A DNA stretch of 64,000 nt from contig CALFXX010000048.1 of NCBI GenBank assembly GCA_937952975.1, positions 15,737 to 79,736 on the forward strand, read 5' to 3'. The position numbers and the translations under genes are program-made. This document shows positions 27,096 to 35,628 of the stretch, piece by piece. The number at the start of each line of letters is the position of its first letter. Position 1 is the stretch's first letter. The DNA comes from an uncultured Alcaligenaceae bacterium. GTDB taxonomy: Bacteria > Pseudomonadota > Gammaproteobacteria > Burkholderiales > Burkholderiaceae_B. Below the pieces are notes generated by a model, which saw only the letters and a list, made by a program, of their open reading frames with translations, made no database searches and was not told where the DNA came from.

Positions 27096-27158
27096 AATTT
27101 TCAGACAATAGAATAATTCGTAGAAAACAAAACCTTTCAACCAGATTAAAGTACCGAT

Positions 27159-27839
27159 ATGTTGAAAATTCAAGACCATCGAATCAGAGTTGCCGCTTCG
27201 CGTCGCGAAGAAATGCAAAACACGTTGTTATTTAGCGTGCTTGTTTTGGCATCTGACAAATCTATTCACGAAATTGACGTTGAAGATATCATCGAGCACG
27301 CTGAGGTCTCGCGCGGCAGCTTCTACAAATACTTTCCGTCGGTGCAGGCGTCAGTGCTGGTCTTAGCAAGTCAGCTGGCACGCGAGCTCACCACCGAGAT
27401 CGATGCGATCACTCACCAGATTCCCGATACGGCCTTGAGATTGGCCCTCACCGCAAAGCTCACGATGCGTCTTTTGGTCAAAATTCCGCTTTTAGGAAAT
27501 TTCCTGATTCAACTGCCTTGGCCCAGTCAAAACCCTGAGAGCAACGTTTTTAAAAATATCAGCTCTGACGTCGAGTTGGGCATTAAAGAAGGCTTATTTA
27601 CAAAAATGCCGGTGTCGATAGGGTGCAACCTCTTGATCGGTAGCCTGATTGGTGGCGTGCACACCATGCTGGGTAAACCTGCCTCGGCAAACTATGAAAA
27701 TAAAGTACTTTACCAAGTGCTAATGGGTTTGGGTCTAGAGCCAAAAACAGCAGATGGCTTATTAAAAACTCCAATGCCTGCATTACCGAAACTACCGGCC
27801 ACGGGCTTGCTGGGCAAGATCGCGTTGGTTAACAATTAA
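27159..27839 (+). CDS. TetR-family transcriptional regulator 1
   Basis: The product has 226 residues. The N-terminal helix-turn-helix is EIDVEDIIEHAEVSRGSFYKYFPSV-like, with the TetR hallmark SRGSFYKYF at residues 50-58. The C-terminal ligand domain is Leu/Ile-rich and unrecognised, with a hydrophobic ending LPATGLLGKIALV. It is divergent from YHYH copy 1 and convergent with YHYH copy 2. It probably represses itself and the YHYH run through the palindromes at 27009-27056. It is related to the regulator at 29327, with similar ends (GLLGK against GLVGK). Confidence 0.85.
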   Translation: MLKIQDHRIRVAASRREEMQNTLLFSVLVLASDKSIHEIDVEDIIEHAEVSRGSFYKYFPSVQASVLVLASQLARELTTEIDAITHQIPDTALRLALTAKLTMRLLVKIPLLGNFLIQLPWPSQNPESNVFKNISSDVELGIKEGLFTKMPVSIGCNLLIGSLIGGVHTMLGKPASANYENKVLYQVLMGLGLEPKTADGLLKTPMPALPKLPATGLLGKIALVNN

Positions 27840-27898
27840 CCAACCAAGATAGAAGAATTAATCTTAGCCGTTAATAAAAGTTGCGTTTTCGATCGGAC

Positions 27899-29023
27899 TT
27901 AGTTCAGCCCAATCTTTACAACTCCATTGGTCGGACTTGGAGGAACGACATTACCCGCAAGATCTGGTAGCTGCGCATAAGGGATACCAAATTGCATCGC
28001 CGCTGAGCCAAGTGCCGCGTTGTAGTCAGGAGTCCCTCGAAAACACCCTACAGCAAAGGGAAATTGATTGTTTACATGGTAATGGTAAATATTTTGAATC
28101 GAGCCGTTCCATTCAACGGGGTGTATATGGCCATGGCACGCATCTAACTCAGCATTCGTCACCATCTTTCCATCAACACCCCGTGGACCAAAGATTCCAA
28201 AGCCATCCAGTGCGTAACCAAATACTGGCGAATGGCCTGAAGTGCCCTGATTTGGGAAACACTTCCAAGAGTACCCATGGTAATGATATTGCTGGGCATA
28301 GGGGTGACCAAAGCACTGATCATGAGGGAGTGCATTGGTTGGGTTATACCAATTACCACTAGAGTCATTTGCAAGCTCTACATGCCAGGCGGCTCCAGTC
28401 AACGTAATGCCAATGATCAGAGAGTTAATCGGATTAAAGCCGGTTACCGCCGGGTTTAAGGGCAATTTACTGGTCAGGTCGTAAGGAGAAATACTAATGG
28501 CAGCCGCAGACGAATAGGCTTGACCGGTTCGTGGATCTGTTCCGCCCGGCAAGGCTGAGTAATAAGCGTAGGCTGCTGTACCTGGCTGCACCGGGAAATT
28601 TCCCATTGGCGTATTCGGCAAACCATTGCCTTTGAAGTAGCGATATTTATCATCGGTAGTCATCGAGAAAACGCTGCCTGCCGCGTCGATCTGCGAAGCC
28701 GTGACTGCGCCATCGACATAAGGGATTTGGGCGAGCGTCATGACATTCGTGGTGGTATTCGTCCAGCTGGTAGCGGCCACTGAGTATTTGCTTGCAACGC
28801 TCGCTACTTTAGTAAAAAGTAGTGAAATACAGAGCCCATTGGGGGCACAGGCTTGCGTGCTTGTGCCATTGGCCGCAGTTACCAATATGGTTGGCGTTCC
28901 GGCATCACTTCCGCCGCTTGAGACAGAGGATTTAGTCGTGCTCCCGTCACCACAACCCACCAGCAAGGTCACAAGGGCGATCAGTCCAACAACAGAACTG
29001 AGATTTTTACTTAAGCCAAACAT
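27899..29023 (-). CDS. YHYH-domain lipoprotein, copy 2
   Basis: The product has 374 residues with a lipoprotein signal (lipobox LVGC). It has the same domain as copy 1: QQYHYHGYSWKCFPNQG, CHGHIHPVEWNG and IYHYHVNNQFPFAVGCFRG. The ribosome-binding site GAGGA is good. It stands alone: the next gene downstream is the convergent TetR gene 1. The promoter is close to consensus with an operator at the start of transcription (29093-29138). The difference in gene context from copy 1 suggests that only the regulator and YHYH part of the module was duplicated. Confidence 0.8.
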   Translation of the reverse strand: MFGLSKNLSSVVGLIALVTLLVGCGDGSTTKSSVSSGGSDAGTPTILVTAANGTSTQACAPNGLCISLLFTKVASVASKYSVAATSWTNTTTNVMTLAQIPYVDGAVTASQIDAAGSVFSMTTDDKYRYFKGNGLPNTPMGNFPVQPGTAAYAYYSALPGGTDPRTGQAYSSAAAISISPYDLTSKLPLNPAVTGFNPINSLIIGITLTGAAWHVELANDSSGNWYNPTNALPHDQCFGHPYAQQYHYHGYSWKCFPNQGTSGHSPVFGYALDGFGIFGPRGVDGKMVTNAELDACHGHIHPVEWNGSIQNIYHYHVNNQFPFAVGCFRGTPDYNAALGSAAMQFGIPYAQLPDLAGNVVPPSPTNGVVKIGLN

Positions 29024-29092
29024 GATAAATCCTCATTCTGCATTTTAGACAACCGCCTGCGAGATCGTTCTTAATTAGAATAACGAACAGAT

Positions 29093-29105
29093 TGTCATAA
29101 TGACA
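29093..29105. promoter_or_regulatory. putative TetR operator 2, TGTCA-N3-TGACA
   Basis: TGTCATAATGACA has the same 5-bp arms as the site at 27009 and lies the same 3 bases downstream of the -10 of its promoter. The two gaps otherwise differ, so conservation of this site is a selected feature or a recent duplicate. Confidence 0.7.
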
Positions 29106-29108
29106 TTA

Positions 29109-29138
29109 AGTATACAAATCCTTGTGCGCGCCTGTCAA
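29109..29138 (-). promoter_or_regulatory. near-consensus promoter of YHYH copy 2
   Basis: On the minus strand the -35 is a perfect TTGACA (29133-29138), the spacer is 18 bases and the -10 is TATACT (29109-29114). The operator follows at 29093-29105. The rest of the 303-base gap 29024-29326 holds a 73-codon open frame overlapping TetR gene 2 that I do not believe is coding. Confidence 0.7.
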
Positions 29139-29326
29139 CGTAATTTCGAATGACGATCGGCTTATTCTTTATCGAACTTTTAGCTGTGACATCGACTTGC
29201 TGGGGCAGATCACGATGCTGTACATCGCGTCCATTCAGATGGCTAAATTAATCTTAATCGACTTGAGTGCAAAAAATTTTTTTGGAATTTTGAGTATGAT
29301 TCTGACCGAGTCATTTACACTTCAGT

Positions 29327-30007
29327 ATGCCAAAGGTTATTAACCACCTCTTTAGCGAAGACAAAGAACTGCACCAACAGGTGCGCGCAAAGATCGTCTT
29401 GACAAGCCCAGAGCTAGTCTCAAGCAAACCTGCCCACGAAATCGAAGTCGACGACGTGACTGAGCAGGCACAGGTATCACGAGGCACCTTCTATAAATGT
29501 TTTCGTAGCGTCGACGACTTACTCAATGTCAGTGCGAAACAAGCGGCGCAAGAACTCATGCCGCCGATTGTGCTTGCTGCCTCCACGATTCTTGACGTGC
29601 CCATGCGCTTGGCGACCAAAACCAGAATCGCCATTCGGTTGTTTACCTCGATGCCCATGCTGGGTAAGTTAATGCTGAAAACCGAGTGGCCCTTCAAAGA
29701 CGCACAACACAAAGGCTATAAAGACGTCCAATTGGATGTCGCTCAAGGTATTGAGCAAGGCTGTTTTACCGATATGCCTCTTGAGATCGCCGTGAACCTC
29801 GTGCTTAGCACCCTAAGAGGTGCAGTTCGAGACATACTCGATTCTGCGCAACCCCAAGATTATGAGGATCTGGTCATTTATCACCTACTCTTGAGCCTAG
29901 GGGTCGACACTGAAACGGCTCAACAAATTTCTAAAATCCCGCTTGAGCAATTACCGACTTTTAAAAAGAAGGGCTTAGTCGGTAAGTTTTTAACCTTAGT
30001 CAGTTGA
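29327..30007 (+). CDS. TetR-family transcriptional regulator 2
   Basis: The product has 226 residues, the same length as regulator 1. The recognition region is VDDVTEQAQVSRGTFYKCF. The C-terminal domain shares spaced motifs with regulator 1 (MLGKLMLKTEWP against LLGNFLIQLPWP, LLLSLGVDTETA against VLMGLGLEPKTA). It is divergent from YHYH copy 2. By eye the two regulators are far less alike than the two YHYH proteins, so they may sense different ligands but read the same operator. Confidence 0.85.
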   Translation: MPKVINHLFSEDKELHQQVRAKIVLTSPELVSSKPAHEIEVDDVTEQAQVSRGTFYKCFRSVDDLLNVSAKQAAQELMPPIVLAASTILDVPMRLATKTRIAIRLFTSMPMLGKLMLKTEWPFKDAQHKGYKDVQLDVAQGIEQGCFTDMPLEIAVNLVLSTLRGAVRDILDSAQPQDYEDLVIYHLLLSLGVDTETAQQISKIPLEQLPTFKKKGLVGKFLTLVS

Positions 30008-30073
30008 AACCTTGCAGACTTGCGAACAAACTGCACAAGTGGATCTGTAGGACGTGGCACTAAGAATCTCTCT

Positions 30074-31528
30074 TCAACGATTTTTACTCACCGACGCGCG
30101 ATATTGCTCGGCGGCTGCATATTGCACGGTGACTTTTTCTTTAAAACTCACAATAAGCTTTTTATGATTGGTGCTGTGGTGAGTTTTGAACCAATACAAA
30201 ACGCCAAGCACCACAAACCATAACGGTAATACGTATAACGCAATCCGCGTATCGTCGCTTAAGGTCAAGGCATAAATCACGATGATAAAGAAACCAAAAA
30301 CGATGTAAGGCATCGTGCCGGCAAACGGCATTTTGAATTCAGATTCTTGATGGGCTTGCGGCATACGCTTGCGGTACGCTAGATAGGCAAACAAAATCAT
30401 CGACCAGATGTAGATAAAAATTAAGGCCGCAACGCTACCCACAAGCTCAAAAGCGCTCATCATGGATTTTGTCGTTGAGAGTATCAGCGCAACCGAAAGA
30501 ATCAAACCCGTGCTCAAGAAGATGCCGCCAGTCGGGATTTTGTGGCTAGATAGTTTGCCAAACAATGCCGGAGCATGATGATTTTTAGCCAAGCCATAAA
30601 GCATGCGAGACGTTGCATAGATACCGCTATTACTTGAGGAGGTCGCAGAGCTGATCACGACCGCGTTAATGACCGAGGCCGCGCTTAACATTCCGACTAA
30701 GGCAAACATATCTACAAAGGGACTTTGATCAGCAGAAATATCGGTCCAGGGCGTCACCATCATCAACACCAGCACCGTACCGATATAAAAAATCATGATT
30801 CGCACGGGGATTTTGCGTATGGCATTGGGCAGCATGATTTTTGGATTTTTTGCTTCTGCCATCATCGTACCGATGACTTCCATGCCAGCAAACGCGAAAA
30901 TCGTCGTTTGCAGTCCGGCAAGCAAGCCCTGTACGCCATGAGGCAACCAGCCTCCATACGACCACAGGTTGCTAACTTGAGACTTGATCCCCTTCGGGGA
31001 CACAAAACCTGTCACACAGAGATACAGACCTAAAACAATCAGCAGCACGATGGCTACAACTTTAATGATCGCCATCCAAAATTCAAGTTCTGCGAAGGCT
31101 TTCACACTGAGAATATTTAAAGCCAACAATAAAAGAGTGACACCGAGCGCAGAAATCCAATGAGGAAGATCGGGCCACCAAAAAGATACGTAGCCCGTGA
31201 TCGCGATGATTTCAGCAATGGCGGCCACAATCCAGGCAAACCAATACGACCAGCCAACAAAAAACCCTGCGGATGGCCCCAAGATATCTTCACAAAAATC
31301 GATGAATGTTTTGTAAGACAGGTTGTGCAGCAACAGTTCACCCATGGCGCGCATCACAAAATACAGCATCAAGCCAGTGATGGCATAGATCAGAATGATG
31401 CCTGGGCCAGCAAGCGAAATAGTTTTGCCAGAGCCCATAAATAGGCCGGTGCCAATACACCCACCGATGGCAATCATTTCCATTTGACGCTGGCCTAGGC
31501 CACGCTCTAAGTCACTATTGTTTTTCAT
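30074..31528 (-). CDS. amino-acid permease, CycA-like (D-Ser/D-Ala/Gly type)
   Basis: From ATG 31528 the product is 484 residues with about 12 transmembrane segments of the APC superfamily. It resembles E. coli CycA throughout: IAIGGCIGTGLFMGSGKTIS, MRAMGELLLHNL, GMEVIGTMMAEAKNP and SSATSSSNSGIYATSRML. CycA carries D-alanine, D-serine and glycine by proton symport. Substrate in this host is inferred. The longer frame from 31615 adds 29 residues with no family similarity. No strong ribosome-binding site is visible for 31528. Confidence 0.8.
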   Translation of the reverse strand: MKNNSDLERGLGQRQMEMIAIGGCIGTGLFMGSGKTISLAGPGIILIYAITGLMLYFVMRAMGELLLHNLSYKTFIDFCEDILGPSAGFFVGWSYWFAWIVAAIAEIIAITGYVSFWWPDLPHWISALGVTLLLLALNILSVKAFAELEFWMAIIKVVAIVLLIVLGLYLCVTGFVSPKGIKSQVSNLWSYGGWLPHGVQGLLAGLQTTIFAFAGMEVIGTMMAEAKNPKIMLPNAIRKIPVRIMIFYIGTVLVLMMVTPWTDISADQSPFVDMFALVGMLSAASVINAVVISSATSSSNSGIYATSRMLYGLAKNHHAPALFGKLSSHKIPTGGIFLSTGLILSVALILSTTKSMMSAFELVGSVAALIFIYIWSMILFAYLAYRKRMPQAHQESEFKMPFAGTMPYIVFGFFIIVIYALTLSDDTRIALYVLPLWFVVLGVLYWFKTHHSTNHKKLIVSFKEKVTVQYAAAEQYRASVSKNR

Positions 31529-31858
31529 ATTTTTAAAATACCAACCGGCTCTATGCACTGCCACCACAGAAGGTCTGACACAGCACAGATCAGTCAAGGC
31601 TCTGACATCAAACACCTATTTACTTAAGAACCAGAGTGTATATCACAATGCACTATTGTATATTTTGAGTTAAACTGAATCGCCAATTAACAGATCGGCT
31701 ATCTCATTCAATTTGCGATCGATGAAGAATGGGTTTAATACGGCGATCAACCAGCATATTCAACCAGGTACATTTCTCAACTTAATACACAATTATACTT
31801 TGAAATAAACACTTGTATATTATGATGTATACTGAAATTTCAACGTAGGGGGACGCTC
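31529..31858. promoter_or_regulatory. divergent intergenic region with repeated TGTATA elements
   Basis: This 330-base AT-rich gap between the permease and the NnrU-type gene has three TGTATA-type elements: TGTATATCACAATG near 31637, TTGTATATTTTG near 31657, and TTGTATATTATGATGTATAC near 31813. The last contains GTATA and TATAC as inverted arms. They look like sites for a small dimeric regulator, but no regulator gene is adjacent. No coding frame is convincing. Confidence 0.4.
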
Positions 31859-32422
31859 ATGAGTATGCTCATCGGTGGATTAATTCTTTTTTTAGGGATC
31901 CATTCAGTCAGTATTTTCGCTGACCAATGGCGCAACGAACAGGTTGCAAAATTAGGCGTTCTAACCTGGAAGGTTATTTATTCGCTGATTTCAATTGCTG
32001 GCTTAGTATTGATGACCGTTGGGTATCTTGAGGCAAGACCACAGCCAATCACGATCTGGTCACCCCCGCCTTGGGCTTGGCACATCACCGTTTACTTCAG
32101 TCTTGTCGCGTTAATTTTGATTGCTGCGGCCTATGTTCCTAACAACGCGATCAAACTAAAACTGAAAGATCCCATGTTGGTCGGCGTCATTGTTTGGGCA
32201 CTTTGCCACTTAACGACCATCGGATCTCTTGCTGGGATCCTTTTATTTGGCAGCTTTTTGGTTTGGGGAGTTCTCGATCTAATATCTTGTCGAGCAAGAA
32301 GATCGAAACTGCCGCCCACTGAAGAAAAGGCCTCGGCCGTCATGACCTTTGCAACCATTGCAGTAGGTACCGTTGTGTTTTTACCTTTTGCTCATATAGC
32401 CTACGGCATCGTCAGGTCATGA
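31859..32422 (+). CDS. NnrU-family integral membrane protein
   Basis: The product has 187 residues and about five to six transmembrane segments. It has the NnrU pattern HSVSIFADQWR near the N-terminus, VGYLEARPQPITIWSPP, and VIVWALCHLTTIGSLAGILLFGSFLVW. NnrU is linked to nitric-oxide and denitrification regulons in some alphaproteobacteria, but the family is broad and its biochemical role is not clear. No nitrogen-oxide genes lie nearby. AGGGGG upstream of the ATG is a good ribosome-binding site. Confidence 0.85.
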   Translation: MSMLIGGLILFLGIHSVSIFADQWRNEQVAKLGVLTWKVIYSLISIAGLVLMTVGYLEARPQPITIWSPPPWAWHITVYFSLVALILIAAAYVPNNAIKLKLKDPMLVGVIVWALCHLTTIGSLAGILLFGSFLVWGVLDLISCRARRSKLPPTEEKASAVMTFATIAVGTVVFLPFAHIAYGIVRS

Positions 32423-32436
32423 TGAAGACTTCAGGA

Positions 32437-33984
32437 TTACGCCCAGTCTGGCTCTTTCCAAACCACCTCATCATCAATCGGCCAGACAGGCCGCGGCAAC
32501 GCTTTAAAGCTTAAGCGCTTCAGATTAGGCGTGGTCAACCCGGGGCTATCGACGTCAAGAATTTGTTGATCTGAAAAGAACTCGTCAAAGCCCGCACGAT
32601 AGTGACCGCGGCTTTTAACGATAAGACATTGAATCTTTGAAATATCAAGGCCGTGCATTTCAAGCATTACGGGCTCGGCTAACTGACGGCGCAAACTACC
32701 CACCACCACTTGCAGCCCCGAGTCTACCAACTCAAGCAAGGCACTGGGCCCAAGCGAGAACTTACGATCTTTCATAATGCCGCGGCGGCCTGTTTGAAAA
32801 CCGTCACGCAAACAAATGACTTTTGCTCGCGCAGCAAAACGTTTTGAATGCTCGTACTCTGTCGCATTGAAGACTGCATCAAACGTAGCACCTTCACCCT
32901 GTTTATGCGCTTGTGCCGCCAATTCAGGAGAAATGAACACACCAAGCACCACACCCCGAATACGCGCCTCATGAAACGCCTGCAACAACCAGGCGGTGCT
33001 GCCCCGCCCGCCTCCACCTGGATTATCTGCCACATCGGCAAACAACATCGGCGCCAGGCCAGCGCGAGCAATGTTGACGGCTTGCTCAACCTCAATCGTG
33101 TCAGCGACATAACGCGCACGGTCGGCCCACGCAGCTCGGGCCACGGTTAAGGCTGCGGCACGCGCGGCAGCTAAGTCACCGCGTGACGTCACCGTAATCG
33201 TCATGCCACACTTAGGCACATCTGCAAACACAAAGCCACCCGCGACCGAGACGTTTGCAATGGGGCCCTCGGAGGGCTTTTGCATCATTGAGTAGGCAAG
33301 CTTCAATAAATCAGCGTAAGGGCCGCGCGCAGACAGCAAAGTCACTGAAGGCGGTGTAATGGGCAAGCGAATAAAGGCCTTTACCGTTTTCATACCACTG
33401 AACATTTCATTTAACAGGTCTGCGGCTTCGCCACCACGTTCGCGTTGATCGACGTGGGGATTGGTGCGATACGCAATCAAGGCGTCAAGCGCATCAACTG
33501 TTTGAGGTGAAACATTGCAATGCAAATCATGTGTGGCGATCACAGGGATATCGGTGCCCACGATACTGCGAATCATGGCCATCATGACGCCTTCGGTATC
33601 GTCTTCATGGTCGGCAGTCGAAGCACCATGATTGCAAACGTATACAGCATCAACCGGCAAGGCAGCGCGCAGCGAGGCTTCGGCCTTTTGCATGAATTCG
33701 GCCCAGACCTCATCGCTGGTAGGCCCGCCGGGTGGCGCGCTCACCACGATTAACGGAACGGGCGCCCAGTCGCCATACGTATCCATTCTTTCGTAAAACC
33801 CACGAATCTCACCTGGCAGGTGACTCGCCTGACGCGCCAACTCGGTAATACGCGCGCCCTCTTCCCAACAGCTTTTTTCAAAATCCTCGCGCACCGATAA
33901 GGGAGCAAAGCGATTGGATTCAAGCACAAAGCCAACGATGGCAACGCGAGGAGGAGTTTTCAGCATAATGGTTGTCTCGATCAT
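32437..33984 (-). CDS. M81-family metallopeptidase (MlrC-like)
   Basis: The product has 515 residues. It has the N-terminal MlrC metal-binding half (VGFVLESNRFAP, CNHGASTADHEDDTEG, THDLHCNVS, YRTNPHVDQRERG) and the C-terminal half (FADVADNPGGGGRGST, HGLDISKIQCLIVKSRGHYRAGF). MlrC of Sphingomonas breaks the linear tetrapeptide from microcystin. Most relatives have no known substrate. It is the last gene of a peptide ABC transporter operon, 47 bases after its solute-binding gene, so a small modified peptide or amide is the likely substrate. The start may be 33966 instead of 33984. Confidence 0.85.
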   Translation of the reverse strand: MIETTIMLKTPPRVAIVGFVLESNRFAPLSVREDFEKSCWEEGARITELARQASHLPGEIRGFYERMDTYGDWAPVPLIVVSAPPGGPTSDEVWAEFMQKAEASLRAALPVDAVYVCNHGASTADHEDDTEGVMMAMIRSIVGTDIPVIATHDLHCNVSPQTVDALDALIAYRTNPHVDQRERGGEAADLLNEMFSGMKTVKAFIRLPITPPSVTLLSARGPYADLLKLAYSMMQKPSEGPIANVSVAGGFVFADVPKCGMTITVTSRGDLAAARAAALTVARAAWADRARYVADTIEVEQAVNIARAGLAPMLFADVADNPGGGGRGSTAWLLQAFHEARIRGVVLGVFISPELAAQAHKQGEGATFDAVFNATEYEHSKRFAARAKVICLRDGFQTGRRGIMKDRKFSLGPSALLELVDSGLQVVVGSLRRQLAEPVMLEMHGLDISKIQCLIVKSRGHYRAGFDEFFSDQQILDVDSPGLTTPNLKRLSFKALPRPVWPIDDEVVWKEPDWA

Positions 33985-34031
33985 TCTTATTTAAATGCTA
34001 TTGAGCCTACACAAACGGTTAAGCAGACGCT

Positions 34032-35627
34032 TCATCCTTTGCGAAATGTGTAGAACAAAGGCATTTCAGGTTGAAAGTCACGCCACTGTTTGCGCAGCGC
34101 GGTCACGCCGTACACGGCACCTAGCGGAATGTAAGGTACATCTTCAAACACCTGCAACTGAATATCGCGTGCAATCTTCTTTTGCGCCGCGAGGTCAGGC
34201 GCTTCGAACCAGGCTAAGCGCAACTACTCAAGACGCTCGCTCGTGGGCCAGCCAAACCATGCTTGCTTGCCGTTGCCGCGCAGTGCCAAGTGACCAGCCG
34301 GATCAAGATTATTTGGCCCGGTAATCGCAGTGAAAGCAACGTGCCAACCGCCAGCATTAGGCGGCTCTTGGCTGTTGCGACGCTGGACGGTTGTTCCCCA
34401 GTCCATCGAGACGAGATCAACCTTCAAACCCAATCGTTTGAACAAATCAGCACTCACCAAGGCGGCCGCATGATGAGCGGGAAAATCAACGGGATCCAGC
34501 ATCACAATCGCTTCACCCTTATAGCCAGCTTCTTTAATCATCGCGCGCGCACGATTTAGATCACGCTTGCCCTTGAGCTTTTCCATCCCAGCGTCACTGT
34601 CCAGAGGCGAGCCCGGCACAAAGACTCCACAACGATCGCTGAAGTATTCAGGGAAATCTGCCCCATTCACTGCGGTCATGTATTCGGTTTGATCAATCAC
34701 CGACAAAATCGCTTGCCGCATCAAGGGATGATTAAACGGGGCGTGCAGGTGATTAAAACGCAGTACCGAAATTGCTGGCAACGTGCGTTTCAAAAGCGTA
34801 ATCGAAGGATCTTTGCGAAGCACTGGCAAAAAATCATTGTCGATCGTTTCGATACCGTCAATCTCGCCTGTTTGTAAGGCAGCAATTGCGGTCGCACGAT
34901 CAGGCACAATCATCCATTTGACCTGATCAACGTGCACAATCTTGGGCCCAGCGGTAAAGGATGGCGCGAAGCTATCAGCACGCGGGACGTAGTCTTGAAA
35001 TTTGTCGTAAACGATTTGCGAACCCGAGACCCATTGATCAGCCATAAATTTCAAGGGGCCACTACCTACCATCTCTTTAATCGGTGTGCCGTCAGGGCTA
35101 TTTGCTAAACGCTCTGGCATGATGGCGGCCATGCTGCCCTGCTGGCGTGCCAAGGCCTGCAAGATCAGCGGAAATGGTTTTGAAAGCTTGAACTGGATGG
35201 TCTTATCGTCAAGGGTCGTGAGCGACTCAGTCGCCTGCATCAACGAAGCCCCCATCAGATCTCGCTTAGCCCAGCGCAGCAAACTCGCTCTCACATCTTT
35301 GGCCAACACAGGCGAGCCGTCATGAAACTTCAACCCCTCACGCAGGGTGATCTTCCACAACAAGCCATCATTTTCAACCACATGACCAGCAGCCATTTGT
35401 GGCGAAACGTTGTACTCCGCGTCTAACCCATAGAGGGTATCAAACACTAGTTGTGCATGGATATTAGTAATGAAGGTTGTCGTAAACAGTGGGTCAAGCA
35501 AGGTCAGATCGGCATGCGGTACCCAACGAAAAACAGATTTTGGTGCGGCTTGAGCGCTCACCCATGCAGGCGCAGCGCCTAACGATGCTGCAACAGATGC
35601 GGCTTGTAAAAAATCGCGACGCTTCAT
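34032..35627 (-). pseudogene. peptide ABC transporter solute-binding protein broken by an in-frame amber codon
   Basis: Family 5 solute-binding protein with signal MKRRDFLQAASVAASLGAAP (possible Tat) and the pattern DPLFTTTFITNIHAQLVFDTLYGLDAE. The frame reads 467 codons from ATG 35627 to a TAG at 34224-34226, then continues in the same frame for 63 more codons that complete the family C-terminus (LAWFEAPDLAAQKKIA, FEDVPYIPLGAVYG). The full product would be about 531 residues. The final ~60 residues form part of the ligand-binding lobe, so the truncated protein is probably non-functional. A point mutation, a sequencing error or amber readthrough would all give this. It is in an operon with the two permeases and ATPase. 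Confidence 0.85.
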
Positions 35628-35628
35628 A

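Noticed and set aside
29122..29343. 73-codon open frame in the gap before TetR gene 2
   Set aside because: It begins inside the YHYH promoter region and overlaps the regulator start; no ribosome-binding site and no known domain.
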